Assembly: GCF_901709675.1 (NCBI RefSeq)
Contig: NC_051099.1
Location: forward strand, 310,001-374,000
Direction of reading: 5' to 3'
Origin: Syngnathus acus
Taxonomy: Eukaryota > Chordata > Actinopteri > Syngnathiformes > Syngnathidae
DNA: 64,000 nucleotides
Shown piece after piece: positions 63,954-64,000 of the stretch. The notes under the pieces were generated by a model that saw nothing but the letters and a program-made list of their open reading frames with translations, made no database searches and was not told the DNA's origin. The position numbers were made by a program, and so were the translations under genes. Each line of letters begins with the position of its first letter. Within the stretch, counting starts at the first letter, position 1.

Positions 63954-64000
<47 letters not shown>
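63953..64000. repeat. CTGT tetranucleotide array, cut by the window end
   Basis: At least 11 CTGT units running to the last base, so its true length is unknown. Confidence 0.93.

Overview
The window looks like nuclear DNA of a teleost fish. Genes have many short exons with GT-AG introns, some introns are under 100 bp, simple-sequence repeats are dense, and remnants of piggyBac-like, hAT-like and Tc1/mariner-like DNA transposons are present. Several neighbours (sap30l and hand1, then hnrnpab, clk4-like and kiaa1191) have human counterparts on chromosome 5q33-q35, so this reads as a block of conserved synteny. I cannot name the species.

Layout. 1-2.6 kb: two local tandem duplications and a small palindromic transposon. 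2.67-4.96 kb (+): sap30l, four exons, followed by a long 3' region carrying a 714-bp TTAA-flanked piggyBac-like element. 8.07-10.27 kb (-): hand1, two exons, with a TATA box and a CRE upstream. 10.7-29.3 kb: no recognisable gene; it holds a CCTG tract of about 530 bp, a GT tract of about 120 bp and other low-complexity DNA. 29.37-30.12 kb (-): a PLAC8/ponzr-family gene, three exons. 32.17-33.98 kb: a hAT-like element nested inside a second piggyBac-like element. 34.55-36.15 kb (-): hnrnpab, seven coding exons. 38.31-39.43 kb (-): a BTG/Tob gene of the BTG4/B9.10 type. 41.25-43.06 kb (-): slc25a14-like mitochondrial carrier, eight exons. 46.13-48.02 kb (-): a CLK-family kinase without an RS domain, ten exons. 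52.45-55.54 kb (+): a FilGAP-family RhoGAP (ARHGAP22/24/25) with an incomplete PH domain and an unresolved linker. 57.19-59.56 kb (-): kiaa1191 (p33MONOX), seven exons. 61.2 kb (+): first coding exon of an unidentified gene that probably continues past the window.

The genes do not form a pathway. sap30l (Sin3-HDAC), hand1 (bHLH), hnrnpab, clk and btg act in transcription, RNA processing and RNA turnover. slc25a14 is mitochondrial, the RhoGAP acts on the cytoskeleton, and kiaa1191 is a poorly understood putative oxidoreductase.

Exon borders were read by eye from GT/AG sites, phase continuity and remembered family sequences. For sap30l, hand1, ponzr, hnrnpab, btg, slc25a14, clk and kiaa1191 the predicted exons join without a frame break. 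The most interesting points are the ERE-like palindromes inside the transposon downstream of sap30l, the nested transposon, the minimal CLK kinase, the RhoGAP irregularities, and the gene-poor, repeat-rich interval upstream of hand1. I found no convincing evidence of a wholly new biological system.
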